Assembly (NCBI GenBank): GCA_022561095.1
Contig: JADFRV010000067.1
Location: 1-9,974 of the forward strand
Length of the DNA stretch: 9,974 bases
Origin: Chloroflexota bacterium
GTDB taxonomy: Bacteria; Chloroflexota; Dehalococcoidia; SM23-28-2; RBG-16-64-32
Direction: 5' to 3'
Position numbers and translations under genes: made by a program. The notes below the pieces were generated by a model, which saw nothing but the letters and a program-made list of their open reading frames with translations, did not search any database and was not told the origin of the DNA. The stretch's first letter is position 1. Each line of letters starts with the position of its first letter. This document shows positions 6,461 to 9,974 of this stretch, piece by piece.

Positions 6461-7924
6461 CTAGTCCAGGCCGTCGCGAAAGCGCCAGTAGTCGATGGCG
6501 CGGCGCAGCGCCTTCGCCCCGGCCTGGAAGCTGGCGAAGGGCGGTATGTTGCGCTCCAGCAGCCGGGAGCGGATCATCGTCGAGACGTCCTCCAGGTGCC
6601 CGGCGTGCGCGATGGCGATGAACGGTTTTCGGGAGCGCTCCCGGTGGGCGGAGAGGGTGTCCAGCAGCGCGTCCAGTATCGCCGGGTTCTCCCGCATGCG
6701 GCGGGCCAGGAAACCGGCCCCCACTTCCATGGCGATTGCGTCGACGCTCCCGTCCTCCTCCAGTATCTCCAGCAGCTTCTGGAGGTTCTGGGGCAGGAAC
6801 CCCATGCCGATGGTGCCGCCGGAGTCCAGCGGGTTGCGGTAGCTGCCACCGATGATGTTGAAGAACTGCGATAGCTTCTCGTAGGAGGCGGCGGTGAGGA
6901 GCGGCACCTCCAGCCCTTCGCGCTCGAAGGCGTCCGTAATGACCACCGACTGACCGCCGGTCATGGCGATGAGCCCCATCCGGTAGCCCGTGCCCGGCTT
7001 GCAGTAGACGAGCGCCTTCACGGCGTCGATCGTCTCGTCCAGGTTGTCGGCCTGCACTACGCCGGCCTGTCGCATCGCCGCATTCCACACTGCGGGGGCT
7101 GTGGCCAGCGCCGCCGTGTGGGAGTAGATAGCCCGCGCGCCGGCCGCGCTGACGCCGCCCTTCCACACCACCACCGGCTTCACGCGCGCCGTCTCCCGCA
7201 GCACGCGGAAGAAGCGGCGGCTGTCCTTCGCCCCCTCAAAGTACATGCCGATGAGCTCCGTCTCGGCGTCGGCTGCAAGGTACTCCAGGTAATCGGCGGC
7301 GTCCAGGACCACGGCGTTGCCGAAGCTAACCGTCTTGGAGCAGCGGATCCCGTGACGGTCGCCCACCAGCGAGAAGTTGATGCAGTGGGTGCCGCTCTGG
7401 GAGATGAACCCAACATTGCCGGCGTCGCCCGCGGGCTGCTCCCAGGAGTGGCGCAGCCCCAGGCGCCGGTTGTATATCCCCATGCAGTTTGGCCCGATGA
7501 GCAGCAGGCCTCCGCCTGGGGCGGACTGCGCCATCTCCCTGATCTGCTCCTGGAGTTGGACCCCTTCCTCCGTCTCCGTCTCCGCGAAGCCGGAGGTGAA
7601 CAGGGTGACGGCGCCGACACCCTTCTCGATACAGTCGGCGACGACGCGAGGAGAGACCTGCCGTGGCACCGCGCACACCACGTAGTCGATCTCGTCCGGT
7701 ATCTCCAGGAGGCTGGAGTAGTTGGGCACGTCCAACTCTTCGATGCCCGGTATCTCATTCGGATCGATCTGCACGGAGTAGACCTTGCCCTGGAAGGTGC
7801 TCATGGAGCGCAGCCACAGGTAGCCCATCGCCCGCTTGTCTCCCACGACGGCTACGGTGCGGGGGTTGAAGGCGCGGTCGAGCCCCTGCTGAACGTTGCT
7901 CCGGATGTCGGTGGCGCGCGCCAC
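6461..7924 (-). CDS. Acyl-CoA synthetase (NDP-forming), alpha-subunit type, without an ATP-grasp domain
   Basis: This family interconverts acyl-CoA, ADP and phosphate with free acid, CoA and ATP. The 487 residues hold an N-terminal CoA-binding Rossmann domain (about 15-150: AFNPRTVAVVGD, later GPNCMG at 144-149). Two succinyl-CoA-ligase flavodoxin-like domains follow: GFISQSGTH at 172-180 and SHTAALA at 268-274, then MTGGQSVVITDAFEREG near 320. H269 in SHTAALA aligns, as I recall, with the phosphorylated His of ADP-forming acetyl-CoA synthetase alpha chains. The ATP-grasp (beta) part of the fused 700-residue form is absent and no beta gene is in the window. The substrate cannot be told. The GTG at 7924 has GGGGAG 5 bases upstream and overlaps the upstream stop by one base (TAGTG), showing translational coupling to the MBL gene. 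Confidence 0.88.
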   Translation of the reverse strand: MARATDIRSNVQQGLDRAFNPRTVAVVGDKRAMGYLWLRSMSTFQGKVYSVQIDPNEIPGIEELDVPNYSSLLEIPDEIDYVVCAVPRQVSPRVVADCIEKGVGAVTLFTSGFAETETEEGVQLQEQIREMAQSAPGGGLLLIGPNCMGIYNRRLGLRHSWEQPAGDAGNVGFISQSGTHCINFSLVGDRHGIRCSKTVSFGNAVVLDAADYLEYLAADAETELIGMYFEGAKDSRRFFRVLRETARVKPVVVWKGGVSAAGARAIYSHTAALATAPAVWNAAMRQAGVVQADNLDETIDAVKALVYCKPGTGYRMGLIAMTGGQSVVITDAFEREGLEVPLLTAASYEKLSQFFNIIGGSYRNPLDSGGTIGMGFLPQNLQKLLEILEEDGSVDAIAMEVGAGFLARRMRENPAILDALLDTLSAHRERSRKPFIAIAHAGHLEDVSTMIRSRLLERNIPPFASFQAGAKALRRAIDYWRFRDGLD

Positions 7925-8136
7925 TACATCTCCCCTTGGAGCTCCATGTACAGCCGCTCCACCAGCAGGGGCAGCCGCTCCGGGTTAGCCCACTGCGTGT
8001 AGTAGCCGCCGACGTTCAGCTTGCGCGCCGCCTCCTCCGCCGGCTCGCCCGCCCGGTACGACTTGCGTGCCTCACGTCGAACCAGCGCCAGGTAGTCGCG
8101 CATCTCCCGCAGCTCCGCCTTGCCGTGCGACGTGGC
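7924..8136 (-). pseudogene. C-terminal fragment of an MBL-fold metallohydrolase, cut at its 5' side
   Basis: Hand translation of the minus strand gives 70 codons and a TAG: ATSHGKAELREMRDYLALVR, then REARKSYRAGEPAEEAARKL, then NVGGYYTQWANPERLPLLVE, then RLYMELQGEM. The pattern of (G)HG-KAELREMRDYL, a long amphipathic helix with EPAEEAARKL, and WANPERL-LVERLYMEL is typical of the C-terminus of glyoxalase-II/SoxH-like metallo-beta-lactamase-fold hydrolases. The zinc-binding HxHxDH core that should precede it is absent. Codon use here matches the GC-rich left side, while beyond about 8136 the plus strand carries a different gene. The stop overlaps the acyl-CoA synthetase start, so this was its operon partner. 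Family assignment is from memory of C-terminal patterns. Confidence 0.6.
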
Positions 8137-8139
8137 ACG

Positions 8140-9459
8140 GATCCAGAATTTCTCGATCTCATCGACCCGAACGCCCGCGTCGAGGGCGGAATACCATATG
8201 ATGAAGAACGCAATCTAGGCCTGTCAGTGCAGCCGGGGACATCTGCACTGAACTTCTACCTACTGCGCGAAGGCAATGCGAAGCCCCGCCACATTCAAGT
8301 GAAACTGCCGGAACGTTTGACAACAACAGTGCCGATCCGCATGCGTATACGTCAACTACCGGCTCAGGGCACTGCTCGACTGACGCTAGTTGGAGCCGGA
8401 AACGATGGCTCATTCCGGCCCGTCGAACTGCGCTGGGAGGATATGACCGAACACGATCTGAGCGAAAATGAGGTTCTCAATCGCCTTCGCGACGAGCCTC
8501 TAGACGTTCCGCCTGTCCAGCCGCAGCCTTGTCACGCACTCCTATGGACAACTCAACTCGCTGATACGGGCGGATCCTTGGTGCAATTCTTGCCGCAGTT
8601 GGAAACCGCTCTCCACATTGATCCACCATCTTCCGAAGACTTGGCGCCGCTCCTCGCGCAACACTCGCGCCTTCTGACCCGGCGTGACTCGCTTGCGCGG
8701 CTGACGCGGCAAAGTGTACGCGACTGGTCACTCTACCGCGCTGTTTCATCGGAAGGCGATGTGCCGGAACCGAGCGACGGGCTATTGCCCGAATCGCTGG
8801 AGCAGTTCGACAATTGCCTTAAAATACTCGACCAGCTGATCACGTCAGAGCTTAGCAACCCGATCGTCAGGTTTGGTGGGTGGTGCTTCCTGCGTTGCCC
8901 TGACGGCATTCGTCGTCACCTGATCGACACAGCAAAGAGCGGTCGGGTTCCTGATTCCCGAATCTATTACCGGGCGATGGGAAAAGTATTCACTAACGAC
9001 GAGGAATGCCGAGTGTTCTTCGCTTTACTTGAGAGACAGCTGACCCAACACGACGCCGTGTTTAAGCTGAATCAGATAGAGGGCCTGTTCTACTTGCTAT
9101 CGTTACGGGAAACGGCGCCGCTTGTTCTGACTGACCGCCAAGCGACGTTATTCGCTAGCAAGCTGCTTGCGCGGATACAGGAATGTGTCCGCGGGATGCG
9201 AAACCTCAGCCGGCTGGTTAGTGCGTCGCTCAAGGCCTATGCAGGTCTCATGCGCTACAGGCTGGTCCGTCCAGACTACATGACATCGCAGGATCCCGCC
9301 CTGGGCGAAGAGCAGCACCAGATCCTGGCGAACTTGCTACAACGTAGCAATCGTGATCAACGGGTTCAAATTGCGACCCTAACCGCCAACCTAATCGAAT
9401 GGTCCGAGAAACGAGGTACGGACCGTAACATCTTGCAGTGGGACCCTGACGATGGCTGA
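8140..9459 (+). pseudogene. C-terminal part of a large protein of unknown function, lacking its N-terminus
   Basis: The frame is open from 7936, but codons up to about 8136 are antisense to the MBL fragment. Real protein character begins at DPEFLDLIDPNARVEGG (8140 onward) and runs about 439 residues to a TGA. Residues to about LRWEDM (near 8445) look like a beta-sandwich (NAKPRHIQVKLPE; PIRMRIRQLPAQGTARLTLV). The remainder is helical, with PIVRFGGWCFLRCPDGIRRH (near 8860-8920) and LRETAPLVLTDRQATLFASK (9107-9166). A beta-sandwich followed by a helical tail recalls the C-terminal half of Hsp70-like proteins, but this is a weak guess. No credible start with Shine-Dalgarno is visible at the junction. 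Codons ending in A or T (CTA, TCA, GCA, AAT, TTA) are clearly commoner than on the left, suggesting another origin. Confidence 0.6.
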
Positions 9460-9496
9460 TCGCCAGCATTGGGTGTTTAAGGGTACCTCGTCGTAG
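9452..9496 (+). pseudogene. Overlapping 14-codon ORF, likely the broken start of the next gene
   Basis: ATG at 9452 overlaps the preceding stop (ATGGCTGA) and reads MADRQHWVFKGTSS before TAG at 9494-9496. Overlapping starts of this kind are typical of translationally coupled genes, so the next gene of the foreign operon may once have begun here and been interrupted within 10-13 codons. Support is only positional, and a chance ATG is possible. Confidence 0.3.
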
Positions 9497-9564
9497 CGAT
9501 GACGTGGATGATCCAAGAGGTGGTGTTCGGGGCGTCATTCCAGAAACGCAGAAATACGAATAGG

Positions 9565-9658
9565 GCGGACATTGAGCCTCGGTATGTCTGCTTTGAGGGG
9601 TGAAGCGGACGTAAATCACTGTGTGGGTGAATGTCCGCTAATAGCCATAAGCGGACAT
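9565..9658. repeat. Array of five alternating GCGGACAT / ATGTCCGC repeats
   Basis: The core appears at 9565-9572 (GCGGACAT), 9584-9592 (ATGTCTGCT), 9604-9612 (AGCGGACGT), 9631-9639 (ATGTCCGCT) and 9650-9658 (AGCGGACAT), alternating in orientation. Neighbouring copies form hairpins; the last pair is a perfect 9-base stem with a 10-base loop, the others have one G-T wobble or mismatch. I recognise this family from intergenic DNA of Rhizobiales and related genomes, where it produces spurious ORFs beginning MSA...KRT; this is recollection, not a search. It resembles REP/BIME-type elements in layout. Confidence 0.75.
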
Positions 9659-9688
9659 CCGGCGGCGCGTCCGAAGTCCAAAATCGGG

Positions 9689-9790
9689 TGTACGGAAACC
9701 CCCCTCTGAAACAGCTAATTCGGCCTCAGGAATACTGCGGGACAGGAACTGGCGCGAAGGATGTACGGAAATCAGTTCCTTTCGGTACAC
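9689..9790. repeat. Short direct and inverted repeats of TGTACGGAAA
   Basis: TGTACGGAAA occurs exactly at 9689-9698 and 9762-9771. A near-inverse copy (TTTCGGTACAC, one mismatch to the inverse of GTGTACGGAAA) lies at 9780-9790. Within this, AGGAACTG (9744-9751) and CAGTTCCT (9773-9780) form a perfect 8-base inverted pair. The cluster could fold into nested hairpins or mark the edge of a small repetitive element. Confidence 0.5.
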
Positions 9791-9837
9791 GGTCCGAAAA
9801 CAACTCATTGCCCACCGGCCATTGCGCCCGCCACCCA

Positions 9838-9870
9838 TGCCGGGAGCATGCATCAAGCCAGATCCCGGCA
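9838..9870. repeat. 8-base inverted repeat TGCCGGGA / TCCCGGCA
   Basis: TGCCGGGA (9838-9845) and TCCCGGCA (9863-9870) are perfect inverse copies around a 17-base loop. No T-run follows on either strand, so terminator function is unsupported. It is another member of the structured non-coding right end. Confidence 0.45.
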
Positions 9871-9974
9871 CGTTCAGGCATACAGGCGAGAGGTCAGGTC
9901 AGCCGGGACGGTTCATAATAACAACATAGAACAATAACTTAGTATGCTTAACTAGATGTTAAGTGTAGACGGAC

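Larger units (their letters stand above)
9497..9974. other. Non-coding, repeat-rich right end
   Basis: No credible gene is visible in these roughly 480 bases. The open frames on both strands are short and without domain-like patterns. They give the MSA/VRFTP-type translations that arise from intergenic repeats. The stretch contains the GCGGACAT array (9565-9658), a perfect 8-base inverted repeat (AGGAACTG at 9744-9751, CAGTTCCT at 9773-9780), repeated TGTACGGAAA (9689-9698, 9762-9771) and another hairpin (9838-9870). The last 60 bases are AT-rich and may hold a promoter for a gene beyond the window, but no clear -35/-10 pair can be fixed. Confidence 0.6.

Noticed and set aside
5830..6621. 263-codon plus-strand open frame
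   Set aside because: It is antisense to the propeller and acyl-CoA synthetase genes, whose motifs are unmistakable; long antisense frames are expected in GC-rich DNA.
6249..7166. 305-codon minus-strand open frame spanning two genes
   Set aside because: It is an out-of-frame shadow, rich in Arg and Gly, crossing the true stop and start of the acyl-CoA synthetase and propeller genes.
7118..8002. 294-codon plus-strand open frame
   Set aside because: It is antisense to the acyl-CoA synthetase gene and has low-complexity His/Ala/Gly/Arg composition without any motif.
7936..8139. Plus-strand 5' extension of the right-hand reading frame, with ATG at 7936
   Set aside because: It is antisense to the MBL-fold C-terminal fragment, has an Arg/Leu/Gln-rich nonsense-like composition, and lies on the wrong side of the breakpoint.
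9248..9619. 123-codon minus-strand frame reading MIYVRFTPQSRH
   Set aside because: This is the spurious translation given by the GCGGACAT repeats and runs antisense to the upstream coding frame.
9631..9918. 95-codon plus-strand frame reading MSANSHKRTSGG
   Set aside because: It starts inside the repeat hairpin and has no domain-like pattern; such MSA-type ORFs are repeat artefacts.

Overview
The window is GC-rich bacterial DNA. Left of about position 8136 every gene lies on the minus strand. The set of genes there (pth followed by mfd, a two-domain NDP-forming acyl-CoA synthetase alpha chain, a BNR/Asp-box propeller protein, remnants of a zinc alcohol dehydrogenase and a metallo-beta-lactamase-fold hydrolase, and a LuxR-type HTH remnant) fits a Chloroflexota (Dehalococcoidia/SAR202-like) bacterium. 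That assignment is from memory of such genomes and is tentative.

Layout, right to left along the minus strand. At 8136-7924 lies the C-terminal tail of an MBL-fold hydrolase. Its stop overlaps the GTG start of an acyl-CoA synthetase (NDP-forming) alpha-type protein (7924-6461). A cytoplasmic Asp-box beta-propeller follows (6447-5254), then a 44-codon fragment of a zinc alcohol dehydrogenase (5238-5104). These four are tightly spaced and look like one operon eroded at both ends. Next is a complete cysteine desulfurase (5038-3845) with its own plausible promoter. Directly behind it is a dead LuxR-type DNA-binding domain with an in-frame stop (3841-3644). A second transcription unit starts at an extended -10 promoter near 3508-3516: a 535-residue protein of unknown function (3474-1867), peptidyl-tRNA hydrolase (1821-1231), and the N-terminal 386 residues of the transcription-repair coupling factor Mfd (1158-1, running off the window).

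Right of about 8136-8140 the character changes. A plus-strand reading frame (to 9459) with more A/T-ending codons continues without its natural N-terminus. It is followed by an overlapping 14-codon ORF and about 480 bases of non-coding DNA full of inverted repeats. These include five copies of the 8-9 base core GCGGACAT in alternating orientation. I recognise such repeats from intergenic DNA of Rhizobiales-type genomes, where they give spurious ORFs beginning MSA. The two halves meet head-to-head at a GGATCC site with both genes missing their 5' parts. This is either a recombination or transfer breakpoint or a chimeric clone or assembly.

I found no complete undescribed system. The most notable content is the cluster of gene fossils (LuxR HTH, ADH N-terminus, MBL C-terminus, N-truncated plus-strand gene), the 535-residue orphan with a CPDCG motif in the pth-mfd unit, and the breakpoint with its repeat-rich right flank.
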